Notes under the pieces: generated by a model
The model's database searches: none
What the model was told of the DNA's origin: nothing
The model's input: the letters and a program-made list of their open reading frames with translations, nothing else
In this document: positions 35,093 through 42,799 of the stretch, in pieces
How positions within the stretch are numbered: the stretch's first letter is position 1
Layout: the number at the start of each line of letters is the position of its first letter
Program-made: the position numbers and the translations under genes
DNA from: Halomonas ventosae
GTDB taxonomy: Bacteria; Pseudomonadota; Gammaproteobacteria; Pseudomonadales; Halomonadaceae
NCBI RefSeq assembly: GCF_004363555.1
Contig: NZ_SNZJ01000002.1
Span: 124,001-188,000 of the forward strand
Direction: 5' to 3'
DNA: 64,000 nt

Positions 35093-35166
35093 GGTCCCAT
35101 CCCGGTCGAGAGGGTGGCAGCGGCGGTGGGGGGCCGGCAGGACTGACGCCGCCTGGCGGGGGGCGG

Positions 35167-36552
35167 TCAGCCCGAAGGGTGCGTGCGCGGCAGCACGACC
35201 TCCACCCTGAGCCCGCCGCCCGGGGCCTCGTCGAACCGCAGATGGCCGCTGTGGCGCTGCAGCAGCCGGTCGACGATGGAGAGCCCCAGGCCGGCGCCGG
35301 CCCCCGGGCCGGCTCGGTGGAAGCGCTCGAGGACCTGGGGGCGTTGCGCCGGTGGGATGCCGGGGCCCTGGTCGTCGATCGTCAGGGTCAGGGCGTCGGT
35401 TCCGGCCGCCAGCCCGACGGTGACGGTGCCGCCCTCGGGGGAGTGCTGCAGGGCATTGCCGGCCAGGTTCTGGATCAGGGTGTCGAGGGTCCCGGGTTCG
35501 ACCGCGAGCGCCCAGTCGGCGCCCTCGTCGGCCTCCAGCTGCAGCTCGATGCCGCGTTCGGCGGCCAGGGGCGAGAGCTTGGCCAGCGCCTCGCGCACCT
35601 CGGCCAGCAGGTCGGCGGGCTGGCCGGCCAGCGGTGTCTCCTCCTCCGGGTCCAGGCGGGCCAGGGCGAGCAGCTGGGTGACCAGGCGAGTACTCCGAGC
35701 CACGCCGTCACGCAGCTTGTCCAGCGCCTCGCGGCGGTCCGCCGGGTCCTCCGCGGCCAGCGCGTTCTGGGCATGCAGGTCGAGCACCGCCAGCGGCGTG
35801 CGCAACTCGTGGGCGGCGTCGGCGATGAAGCGCTTCTCGCGGACCCGCAGCGCACGGATGCGCTCGAGCAGGCGGTTCAGGGCGCCGGCGATGGTCTCCA
35901 GCTCCCGCGGCAGCGGGTGGAGGATCAAGGGCTGCAGGGTGTGGGGGTCGCGTCGGCGGATCTGCTCGGCCATCCGCGACAGCGGCCTCAGCCCCCAGCC
36001 GATTGCCCACCACAGCAGCAGGGCCAGCACTGGGAGTCCCAGCAGGTCGGGCATCAGGGTGCGCAGGGCGATCAGGGTCACCAGCTCCCCGCGCACGTCC
36101 TCGCGCTCGCCCACCATCACGCGCCGCCCCTCGCCGGGCGTGCTCAGCGCATAGACCCGCCAGTCATGATCCTCCAGGCGGGTGTCCTCGTAGCCCTCCC
36201 TGAGCGCGGTCAGCGGCTTCTGCGGCGCGCTGGCCGAGCGCAGCAGCAGCCGGTCGCCCTCCCACAGCTGGAAGGCGAGCTTGCTCTCGTAGCGGTGGCC
36301 GGCGATGCGCTGGTCGGCCTGCTCGGCGCGCTGCAGGGAGGCCTCCAGGCTGGCCAGCAGCGCCTCGCGCTGCTCGGCGGCCAGCGGGGCGCGCATCAGC
36401 CCCTCCAGCAGCCGGGCGTTCTGGGCCAGGTTGGCATCGAACAGCTCCTCCACCTCGTGGGCGGCGTCGCGGTAGCTGGTCAGGCCGATCACCAGCATGC
36501 TCAGGCCGAAGACCAGCAGCACCACGCCGAGGGTGCGTCGACGGATCGACAT
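35167..36552 (-). CDS. Sensor histidine kinase, QseC/PmrB-like
   Basis: A 461-residue membrane kinase with an N-terminal helix (VVLLVFGLSMLVIGLTSY), a periplasmic domain of about 130 residues, a second helix (DLLGLPVLALLLWWAIGWGL), a HAMP region, the phospho-acceptor His in FIADAAHELRTPLAVLDLH, and an ATPase domain with N, G1 (DDQGPGIP) and G2 (GAGLGLSIV) boxes. It overlaps the regulator gene by one base (TGATG). Sharing an operon with biosynthetic genes suggests that it senses their product or the need for it. Confidence 0.92.
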   Translation of the reverse strand: MSIRRRTLGVVLLVFGLSMLVIGLTSYRDAAHEVEELFDANLAQNARLLEGLMRAPLAAEQREALLASLEASLQRAEQADQRIAGHRYESKLAFQLWEGDRLLLRSASAPQKPLTALREGYEDTRLEDHDWRVYALSTPGEGRRVMVGEREDVRGELVTLIALRTLMPDLLGLPVLALLLWWAIGWGLRPLSRMAEQIRRRDPHTLQPLILHPLPRELETIAGALNRLLERIRALRVREKRFIADAAHELRTPLAVLDLHAQNALAAEDPADRREALDKLRDGVARSTRLVTQLLALARLDPEEETPLAGQPADLLAEVREALAKLSPLAAERGIELQLEADEGADWALAVEPGTLDTLIQNLAGNALQHSPEGGTVTVGLAAGTDALTLTIDDQGPGIPPAQRPQVLERFHRAGPGAGAGLGLSIVDRLLQRHSGHLRFDEAPGGGLRVEVVLPRTHPSG

Positions 36553-37232
36553 CAGCCTCTTCCGTCCGGCACGGGGCTGTCCAGCACATAGCCGATGCCG
36601 CGCAGGGTGCGGATCAGCTCGGGGAAGAACTTGCGGCGCAGGTGGTGCACGTGCACCTCGATGGCATTGCTCTCCACCTCCTCGTCCCAGCCGTAGACCA
36701 GCCGGGTCAGGGTGTCGCGGGTGAACACCCGGCCCGGATGGGCGAGGAACTCCTGGAGCAGGGTGAACTCGCGTCGCGAGAGCGACACCGGCTCGCCGCG
36801 AAAGCTGACGCTGTGGGTGGCGGGATCGAGGCGGATGCCGCGGGCCTCCAGCACGCTGCTGGCCTGCCCCTGGCTGCGGCGCAGCAGGGCCCTCAGCCGG
36901 GCCTTGAGCTCCGCGACCTGGAAGGGCTTGACCAGGTAGTCGTCGGCGCCGGCGTCCAGGCCGGCGATGCGGTCGTCGATGCCGTCCCGGGCGGTCAGCA
37001 CCAGCACCGGCACGCGGTTGCCGCGGCGGCGTGTCGCCTCCAGCACCCGCATGCCGTCGAGCCCGGGGAGGCCGAGGTCGAGGATCACCGCATCGAAGGG
37101 CTCGTTGCCCTTGAGGGCAGCCAGGGCCTGCCGGCCATCGGCCAGCAGGTCCACGGTGTAGTGCTCGGGCTTGAGCGCCAGGCGGATGCCCGCCGCCAGG
37201 CTGGGGTCGTCCTCTACCAGCAGGATGCGCAT
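36552..37232 (-). CDS. OmpR-family response regulator, QseB/PmrA-like
   Basis: A 226-residue regulator. The receiver has acidic residues at 8-9, phospho-acceptor Asp52 (ILDLGLPGLDG) and Lys in YLVKPFQ. The winged-helix domain has FTRDTLTRLVYGWDEEVESN followed by AIEVHVHHLRRKF, which is diagnostic of the QseB/PmrA branch. This branch binds CTTAA-type direct repeats with 6-5-6 spacing, and such repeats occur upstream of its own operon (41646-41662) and at 32040-32056. The ATG lies ten bases after the TPR gene. Confidence 0.92.
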   Translation of the reverse strand: MRILLVEDDPSLAAGIRLALKPEHYTVDLLADGRQALAALKGNEPFDAVILDLGLPGLDGMRVLEATRRRGNRVPVLVLTARDGIDDRIAGLDAGADDYLVKPFQVAELKARLRALLRRSQGQASSVLEARGIRLDPATHSVSFRGEPVSLSRREFTLLQEFLAHPGRVFTRDTLTRLVYGWDEEVESNAIEVHVHHLRRKFFPELIRTLRGIGYVLDSPVPDGRG

Positions 37233-37242
37233 GGGGGGCGGG

Positions 37243-37923
37243 TCACTCCTTCAGTTGGGCCAGCAGGCGGCGCACCTCCTCGCGGCGCCCGGCATCGGCG
37301 AGCTCCCGGCCGGGGCGGGGCGGTGCCTGCAGCGCCTTCTCCAGGGCCTGGCGCGCCTCGCCGTCGCGGCCCTGCTCGTGCAGATAGTCGCCCCAGAAGT
37401 AGAGACTGTCGAGCCCGTCGGGGTTGATCGAGAGGGCCCGCTGCAGATGCCACTCCGCCTTGTCGTCGTCGCCGAAGGCCACCGGCCAGCCGGGAACCTG
37501 GTAGTAGAGGGCGCCGAGGCTGGTGTAGGCCGAGCCGTCCAGGGCCAGGGGGTCGAGCGCCAGGGCGGTCTCCAGCTCGGCACGGGCCTGCTTGACCAGC
37601 TTCAGGGCACCCAGTCCCCCGCTGGCGCCGGCCTGGGTGGAGCGCACGATGCCGGCCCAGAGGTGCAGCTCGGCCGCATCGGGGTGGGCCTCGACCAGCC
37701 GGTCGGCCTCGGCGGCCAGGGCGGCATAGGCATCCGCCTGCTGTTTCTCGGGCAGTTCGTAGCGGATCTCGGCCCAGCGCTGCTGCAGCCGGGCGAGCGG
37801 CTCGGCGATCCCGGCCTCCATGGCCAGCAGCCCGGTTGCCGGCAGGCAGACCAGGGCGGTGGCCAGCAGGGCCGCGGCAAGGCGACCTCGCCTGGTCGGC
37901 TTCTTGCTGTGGTGTCGTGTCAT
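37243..37923 (-). CDS. Exported TPR-repeat protein
   Basis: A 226-residue protein with a basic N-terminus and one hydrophobic segment (LAAALLATALVCLPATGLLA), then helical repeats. Recognisable tetratricopeptide units include AELETALALDPLALDGSAYT, WHLQRALSINPDGLDSLYFW and ARQALEKALQA. A periplasmic or membrane-anchored scaffold is likely. It lies between the SDR gene (26 bases) and the regulator gene (10 bases) in the seven-gene operon. Its specific role is unknown; it might bridge pathway and sensor. Confidence 0.82.
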   Translation of the reverse strand: MTRHHSKKPTRRGRLAAALLATALVCLPATGLLAMEAGIAEPLARLQQRWAEIRYELPEKQQADAYAALAAEADRLVEAHPDAAELHLWAGIVRSTQAGASGGLGALKLVKQARAELETALALDPLALDGSAYTSLGALYYQVPGWPVAFGDDDKAEWHLQRALSINPDGLDSLYFWGDYLHEQGRDGEARQALEKALQAPPRPGRELADAGRREEVRRLLAQLKE

Positions 37924-37949
37924 GGCGGGATTCCTCTTGTCGGGAAGCG

Positions 37950-38807
37950 TCAGGGCGTGTCGTGGGGGGCGGCGTCGCCGGGGGTGGCGACGAAGCGGCG
38001 GATGATGGGCAGCTGGCGTGCCAGGGCCCGGTCGACCAGCCTCGGTAGCAGGCTGTTGAGCCGGGTAAAGAGCCGCTCCGGGCGGCCCAGCTGGGTCTCC
38101 TCGCGGCCACGCTCGATGGCGCGGCGCACCGACGAGGCGACCCGGGCGGGGGTGTCCATGGCGTTGCCGAGCGCCTGGTTCATTGCCTCCACCTCGGGGG
38201 CATTCATGGCGGTGCGGGTGGCCCGGGGGGCGACGTGCAGCACTCGCACGCGGGTATCGGCGAGCTCCCGGCGCAGGGCCTGGCTGAAGCCGCGCAGGGC
38301 AAACTTGGTCGCGCAGTAGCCGACCTGGCCGGGGTAGCCGATGGTGCCGAAGGTCGAGCCCATGTTGACCACCCAGCCATGCCGTGTCGCCAGCAGCATC
38401 GGCATCAGTGCCCGGGTCAGCTGCAGGGTGGCGGTGAGGTTGAGAGTGACCAGGCGCTCGAGTTCCTCGTCGCTGCAGGACTCGAACAGCCCCACCCGGT
38501 TCACCCCGGCGGCATTGACCAGCATGTTGCAGCCTGCCGCGGCGGCGGCCTCGGCCAGCGCGGCTCGGTCCCCGGGGCGGGTCAGGTCGGCGGCCAGGGC
38601 CGTCACCTGGCCCGGGTGGCGGGCGACGAGGGCCTCGAGGGCCTCGTTGCGACGCCCCGTGACCAGCAGTGTCGCGCCCGCGGCGGCGAACTCGTCCACC
38701 AGGGCCTGGCCGATGCCGCCGCTGGCGCCGGTCAGCAGGATCCGCTGTGCGGGCCAGCCCCCCTCCGGCAGGGTGGGGCCGCGAGACCAGCCGTCAGGCC
38801 AGCGCAT
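37950..38807 (-). CDS. Short-chain dehydrogenase/reductase
   Basis: A 285-residue NAD(P)-dependent SDR. The cofactor loop is TGASGGIG (26-33), the NAAG motif is at 98-101, and the catalytic residues are Ser151, Tyr164 and Lys168 (YCATK). Arg52-Arg53 after the second strand favours NADP. The C-terminal extension past residue 240 is basic, as in membrane-associated lipid reductases of this class. The ATG at 38807 overlaps the upstream gene by 14 bases. It would reduce or oxidise a carbonyl or hydroxyl in the pathway of this operon. Confidence 0.88.
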   Translation of the reverse strand: MRWPDGWSRGPTLPEGGWPAQRILLTGASGGIGQALVDEFAAAGATLLVTGRRNEALEALVARHPGQVTALAADLTRPGDRAALAEAAAAAGCNMLVNAAGVNRVGLFESCSDEELERLVTLNLTATLQLTRALMPMLLATRHGWVVNMGSTFGTIGYPGQVGYCATKFALRGFSQALRRELADTRVRVLHVAPRATRTAMNAPEVEAMNQALGNAMDTPARVASSVRRAIERGREETQLGRPERLFTRLNSLLPRLVDRALARQLPIIRRFVATPGDAAPHDTP

Positions 38808-39486
38808 CGGAGAGCTCCCGGGTGGCGCTGCCACCGGCACAGCGGGCCTCGACGCCGCGGAACATGGCGCCGTAGAGGCGATAGACCGTCTTCGCGGTGT
38901 CGATCACCGCCGCCAGGTCGTCGGCCTCCAGCCGGTTCACCAGTCCCTCGAAGAAGGCCAGATGGCCGATGTCCAGGCTGCCGTGGGAGGTCAGGTAGCG
39001 CACCGCCTCGTCGGGCAGGCCGAGGCTCGCCTGCATCCGCTCGGCGGCCTGGGTGGCCAGCGCCGTGCTGGTGCCCTCGAGTACCTGGACCATGCCGAAG
39101 AAGGCCACCGGGTTGCCGTGGGTGATCTCGTCGCGCACCGCCGCCACCATCAGCCGGGTGGCGGGGTCCGCCGGCCGTGCGGCGGCCGCCTCGGGGTCGC
39201 CGGCGGCGGCGCGGATGTCATCGAGGATCCACTGCTCGTGACCATGCTCCTCCTCGATGTACTCCACCAGGGCGTCGCGCAGCCAGCCCAGCCGGTCCGG
39301 CAGGCGGGCGCCGCAGGCCATCATCAGCGGCACCGTGAAGCGCACGTGGTGATAGGCCTGGCCGAGAAAGGCCAGGTACTCGCGGTGGCTCACCTCGCCG
39401 GCCAGGGCGCGGGTCAGCAGCGGCGTGGAAAGCAGCCAGTCGCGCTCGGCGCGGGTGGCGGCCTGGAGGTGCTGGTAGGGGGTCAT
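38794..39486 (-). CDS. Heme-oxygenase-like diiron protein (TenA/CADD/UndA-type fold)
   Basis: A 230-residue all-helical protein. The ligand pattern of heme-oxygenase-like diiron oxidases is visible: Glu residues with His81 and His83 (EYIEEEHGHE, 75-84), a central Glu137 (VLEGTS), and His168, Asp172 and His175 in SHGSLDIGH, an exact H-x3-D-x2-H. Known members oxidise fatty acids to alkenes, cleave amino acids, or form N-O and N-N bonds. TenA thiaminases share the fold but lack this metal set. It overlaps the ligase gene by ATGA and the SDR gene by 14 bases. Confidence 0.82.
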   Translation of the reverse strand: MTPYQHLQAATRAERDWLLSTPLLTRALAGEVSHREYLAFLGQAYHHVRFTVPLMMACGARLPDRLGWLRDALVEYIEEEHGHEQWILDDIRAAAGDPEAAAARPADPATRLMVAAVRDEITHGNPVAFFGMVQVLEGTSTALATQAAERMQASLGLPDEAVRYLTSHGSLDIGHLAFFEGLVNRLEADDLAAVIDTAKTVYRLYGAMFRGVEARCAGGSATRELSDALA

Positions 39487-40943
39487 GGGGTCACTCCTTG
39501 CGCGGGATGGGGCCGGCTGGCGAGGAGCCAGTCGCGGTAGCGGCCATGGATGGCGTCGCGTCGCAGGCGGCCGTTGGCCGTCAGCTGGTGGTTCTGCGGG
39601 GTGAAGGGCGCGCAGCGGCGCCACTCCTGAACCCGGGCATAGTCGGGCAGGTCGGCATTGGCCTCGGCCACCGCGGCGGCCAGTCGGGCATCGTCGAGGT
39701 CGGACGAGGCGGGCACGATCAGTGCCCGGTTGGCGGACAGCGCCTCGCCATGAACCAGTGCCTGGGCGATGGCCGGCCGGGCGCAGAGCTCGCCCTCCAC
39801 CCACTGGGGGTCGACGTTGCGGCCGTAGGCGGTGATGAAGACTTCGCGGCGGCGGCCGTCGAGCGCCAGGGCCTCGCCGGCCCAGTGGCCCAGGTCGCCG
39901 CTGGGGTACCAGTCGCCGGCGGCTGGTTCGCCCAGGTAGCCGAGCATGGTCGCCCCCCGGACCTGCACCTCGCCGTCGGTGGCCAGGCGGACCCGGGCAT
40001 GGGGCAGCGGCCGGCCCACGCCACGGGCGGGCTCGCCGGGCCGGTTGAGGCACACCACCGAGGCGCACTCCGAGAGCCCGTAGCCCTCGAAGACCGGCCA
40101 GCCGCCGGCCCATGCACTCTCGAGCAGCGTGGCAGCCACCCGGGCGCCGCCCACGGCGACGAAGCGCAAGCTCTCCGGGGCCTCGGGGCTCGCCGTTACC
40201 AGGGCCTGGAGCAGCTGGGGCACCAGGATCAGGCTGTGGGGGCGGAAGGCCTCGATGGCCGCCAGGGCCCGGCGAGGGTCGAAGCCGCTCGCCCCCTGCC
40301 AGCCCAGCTCGGCGGCCGCCGGCAGGCAGGCGGTGGCGCCCAGCCACAGCGGGACGTAGAGGCCGCCGATGTTCTCGAGCAGGGTGGCCAGCGGCAGCAT
40401 CGCCAGGTGGCGTTCGATACCGAGCGGTTCGACCACCGTGGCGAGGCTCTCGGCCACCGTCAGCGGGGCGAGGCTGTCGAGGCAGACGCCCTGGGGGGTG
40501 CCGCTGGTCCCGGAGGTGAAGGTGATGCGGGTGGTGCCGGCATGCAGCACCGGAGGCGAGGCCACCCGCCGGGTGGCGATGGCCGGGTCCCGCTTGGCCG
40601 AGAAGCCGAGCGCCTCGGCGCCGGGGCCGATCCAGGCGTCCAGGCCGGCGCTTGCCACCAGGTGGCGGCGCTGGGCGTCGCTGAAGAAGGCGGGCACCGG
40701 CACCGCGACCCGTCCGTCCCGCAGCAGCGCCAGGTCCCACAGCGCCCAGTCGATGCCGTTGTCCAGGGCCAGGGCGACCCGCTCTGCGCCGGCCGCGGCC
40801 AGGCGTTGCCGTCGGGCCTCGACCTCAGCTGGCAGCGCGGCGAAGGTGACTCGGCGGTGGCCGTCGTCCAGGGCCGGGCGCCCGGGGCCGTCGGCGGCGT
40901 GGCGGGCCAGCCGCGCGAGGAGGGCCTCAGGCGAGCCGGTCAT
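39483..40943 (-). CDS. AMP-binding (ANL superfamily) ligase-like protein
   Basis: A 486-residue acyl- or amino-acid-activating enzyme relative. The phosphate loop is TFTSGTSGTPQG (141-152), followed by EGYGLSECAS, the ribose-binding SGDLGHW and the hinge YGRNVDPQWVE. In the A10 motif near the C-terminus the catalytic lysine of most family members is Arg459 (ANGRLRRD). It is shorter than typical acyl-CoA ligases. It overlaps the upstream gene by 17 bases and the diiron gene by four. It may load an acyl or amino group for the following enzymes. Confidence 0.88.
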   Translation of the reverse strand: MTGSPEALLARLARHAADGPGRPALDDGHRRVTFAALPAEVEARRQRLAAAGAERVALALDNGIDWALWDLALLRDGRVAVPVPAFFSDAQRRHLVASAGLDAWIGPGAEALGFSAKRDPAIATRRVASPPVLHAGTTRITFTSGTSGTPQGVCLDSLAPLTVAESLATVVEPLGIERHLAMLPLATLLENIGGLYVPLWLGATACLPAAAELGWQGASGFDPRRALAAIEAFRPHSLILVPQLLQALVTASPEAPESLRFVAVGGARVAATLLESAWAGGWPVFEGYGLSECASVVCLNRPGEPARGVGRPLPHARVRLATDGEVQVRGATMLGYLGEPAAGDWYPSGDLGHWAGEALALDGRRREVFITAYGRNVDPQWVEGELCARPAIAQALVHGEALSANRALIVPASSDLDDARLAAAVAEANADLPDYARVQEWRRCAPFTPQNHQLTANGRLRRDAIHGRYRDWLLASRPHPAQGVTP

Positions 40944-41601
40944 CGGTCACCTCCGCGGGCTGTGCCAGCGGCAGCAGGCCGCGGTCGATGAGGTCCCGAT
41001 GGGCCCGGCGCAGGTCGCCGGCCATCACCCAGGGGTGGCGGTCGTAGTAGCGCCCCCACTCGGCCTGGCCGGCCCCCAGGCGGGCCGGGTCGGCGGGCAT
41101 AAGGGGGTGGAGCTGGAGCCCCAGCCGGCGGATGCCGTTGTGGACCTCGGGCGTGGCGGTGAATAGCAGCCAGGCGATGCCCTCCGCCGCCAGCTGCTCC
41201 ACCAGGTGGAGGTAGAGCGGACGCTGCAGGCCCGGCCGCCGGCTCGCCAGGTTGCCGATCTCGGCGATTTCGTCGCGGGACGTCGCTCGGCCGAGGCGGC
41301 GGGAGAGGAAGGCCTCGGCGCTGTCGTCCAGGTAGTGCTCCTGGAACAGCGGCCCCCCGGTGGCGGCGCGCATGCCCACCGCCGCCACGGAAGTGTCGGC
41401 CTGCCAGAGCCCGAACAGGCGCGGCAGGAAGTGGCTGATGCGGGCACCGTGCTCGGCAGCGAAGCGGCGGCGCACGAGCTGTTCCAGGCGGCGTCGCTCA
41501 CGCCAGTGGTGGGCCTCGCGCCAGGCCAGCGGTGACGGGCACAGGCCCATCGGCGGCTGCCGGCAAGGCGTGGGGGAGGGCAGGGGGTCTGAGCATCGCA
41601 T
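40927..41601 (-). CDS. Thermostable hemolysin family protein (GNAT-like fold)
   Basis: A 224-residue protein of the family named after Vibrio delta-VPH. Characteristic segments are VRRRFAAEHGARISHFLPRLFGL, LFQEHYLDDSAEAFL and EIAEIGNLASRRPG. The fold is related to acyltransferases of the GNAT group and to autoinducer synthases, so an acyl-transfer role is more plausible than lysis. The ATG at 41601 has GGAG eight bases upstream, better than a GTG at 41625 without one. It is the first gene of the seven-gene operon, 45 bases after a CTTAAG-type repeat. Confidence 0.85.
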   Translation of the reverse strand: MRCSDPLPSPTPCRQPPMGLCPSPLAWREAHHWRERRRLEQLVRRRFAAEHGARISHFLPRLFGLWQADTSVAAVGMRAATGGPLFQEHYLDDSAEAFLSRRLGRATSRDEIAEIGNLASRRPGLQRPLYLHLVEQLAAEGIAWLLFTATPEVHNGIRRLGLQLHPLMPADPARLGAGQAEWGRYYDRHPWVMAGDLRRAHRDLIDRGLLPLAQPAEVTDDRLA

Positions 41602-41645
41602 CGGGGCGTCTCCATGACGTTTCACCGATACTCTGGCCCTTGCAA

Positions 41646-41662
41646 CTTAACGCCCGCTTAAG
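41646..41662 (-). promoter_or_regulatory. CTTAAG-N5-GTTAAG repeat in the promoter of the seven-gene operon
   Basis: On the minus strand the sequence reads CTTAAG, five bases, GTTAAG, the 6-5-6 layout of PmrA/QseB operators. A -10-like TATCGG lies 15 bases further on, so the box overlaps the expected -35 position, as is usual for activators of this class. It is 45 bases before the ATG at 41601. The operon encodes a regulator of exactly this branch, so autoregulation is likely. Confidence 0.6.
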
Positions 41663-41691
41663 GCAGCAACAGAGGCGTCGTCCCCGCCGGG

Positions 41692-41991
41692 TCAGGCGCG
41701 GATATAGGCCCAGCCCTCGGCCTGCCGCTCGGCCAGGGTGACCACCGCCGCCTCCACCTCGGCCAGTCCCCGGGGGTTTTCGAGCCCCTGGCCGGCCAGG
41801 GAATTGCGGCACAGTCGCAGCAGGGGGTCGGTCTCGTCGGGGGTCGCCAGGGCCGCGGCCACCGCCCCCGCGTTGGCCACTATCAGCACCTCGGCATCGG
41901 GCCGGGCCTTGCTCAGGTTGTGGGCGTTGCGGCGGGCCCGGGCGAGGGCCTCGGCGGTGGGAGCGTGCAGCAGGACGCGTAGCGTGGCCAT
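41692..41991 (-). CDS. DsrE-family protein
   Basis: A 99-residue cytoplasmic protein with the DsrE/DsrF-like alpha/beta fold: strand VLLHAPT, helix, strand VLIVANAGAV, and a helix around LLRLCRNSLAGQGLENP. One cysteine is present (in LLRLC), at the place where sulfur-relay members carry their active cysteine, but the second conserved one is lacking. A sulfur-handling function is therefore uncertain. The gene stands 90 bases upstream of the hemolysin-family gene and downstream of the ABC importer, on the same strand. Confidence 0.7.
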   Translation of the reverse strand: MATLRVLLHAPTAEALARARRNAHNLSKARPDAEVLIVANAGAVAAALATPDETDPLLRLCRNSLAGQGLENPRGLAEVEAAVVTLAERQAEGWAYIRA

Positions 41992-42028
41992 GTGACCTCC
42001 GGGGTCTCGATGGTGAGGGAAAGACGCG

Positions 42029-42799
42029 TCAGTGGGCGGCGCCGATATGGCGCTCCACGGCCTGCAGGCAGTCGGCGAAGCCCGGGTGGTCGCGGCGGTC
42101 GTCCAGCGGCAGCGGGATGTCCAGGGTCTCCACCACCCCCGCCGGCTGGCCTGCTGCCTGGCCGCCCAGCACCATCACCCGGTCGGCGAGCAGCACGGCC
42201 TCCTCGATGTCGTGGGTGACGAAGACGATGGCGGCCTCGGTACGCCGGCGCAGGTCGACCAGCTCCTGCTGGAGGCGGCGCCGGGTGATGGCGTCCAGCG
42301 CCGAGAAGGGCTCGTCCATGAACAGCACCCGCGGGCGCACGGCCAGGGCCCGGGCGATGCCCACCCGCTGCTGCTGGCCACCCGAGAGTGTATGCGGCCA
42401 GCGCTCGGCGAGCTCCTCCAGCCCCACCAGCGCCAGGGGCTCCAGGGCCCGCCGTCGTCGCTCGGCCCGTGAGAGGGCCAGCCCCTCCAGGCCCAGTTCC
42501 ACGTTGGCACGCACGCGACGCCAGGGGAAGAGGCGCGGCGCCTGGAAGACCATCGACCAGGCCCGGGTGTCGCGGGCCCTGCCCTCGGGAATCTCGACCG
42601 TGCCCTCCTGGGGGGCGAGCAGGCCGGCCAGGGCGCGCAGCAGGGTCGACTTGCCGACCCCCGAGGCGCCCACCACGGCGACGAACTCCCGGGGGTGGAG
42701 GTCGAGGTCGACGCCGGCGAGCACCGGCGTGCCGCCGAAGCCCAGCCGGATGCCGCGCGCGCTCAGCACCGGGGGCAGGGTCGTCTGGGAGGCGGTCAT
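42029..42799 (-). CDS. ABC importer ATPase, nitrate/sulfonate/taurine type
   Basis: A 256-residue ATPase of the TauB/SsuB class. Walker A is GASGVGKST, the Q-loop lies in MVFQAPRLFPW, the signature is LSGGQQQRVGIARAL, Walker B is VLFMDEPFSALD, and the switch histidine is in FVTHDIEEAVLL. The ATG overlaps the permease stop as ATGA. Together with the permease and binding protein it forms a complete importer. No desulfonating enzyme or nitrate assimilation gene is nearby, so the substrate is unresolved. Confidence 0.92.
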   Translation of the reverse strand: MTASQTTLPPVLSARGIRLGFGGTPVLAGVDLDLHPREFVAVVGASGVGKSTLLRALAGLLAPQEGTVEIPEGRARDTRAWSMVFQAPRLFPWRRVRANVELGLEGLALSRAERRRRALEPLALVGLEELAERWPHTLSGGQQQRVGIARALAVRPRVLFMDEPFSALDAITRRRLQQELVDLRRRTEAAIVFVTHDIEEAVLLADRVMVLGGQAAGQPAGVVETLDIPLPLDDRRDHPGFADCLQAVERHIGAAH

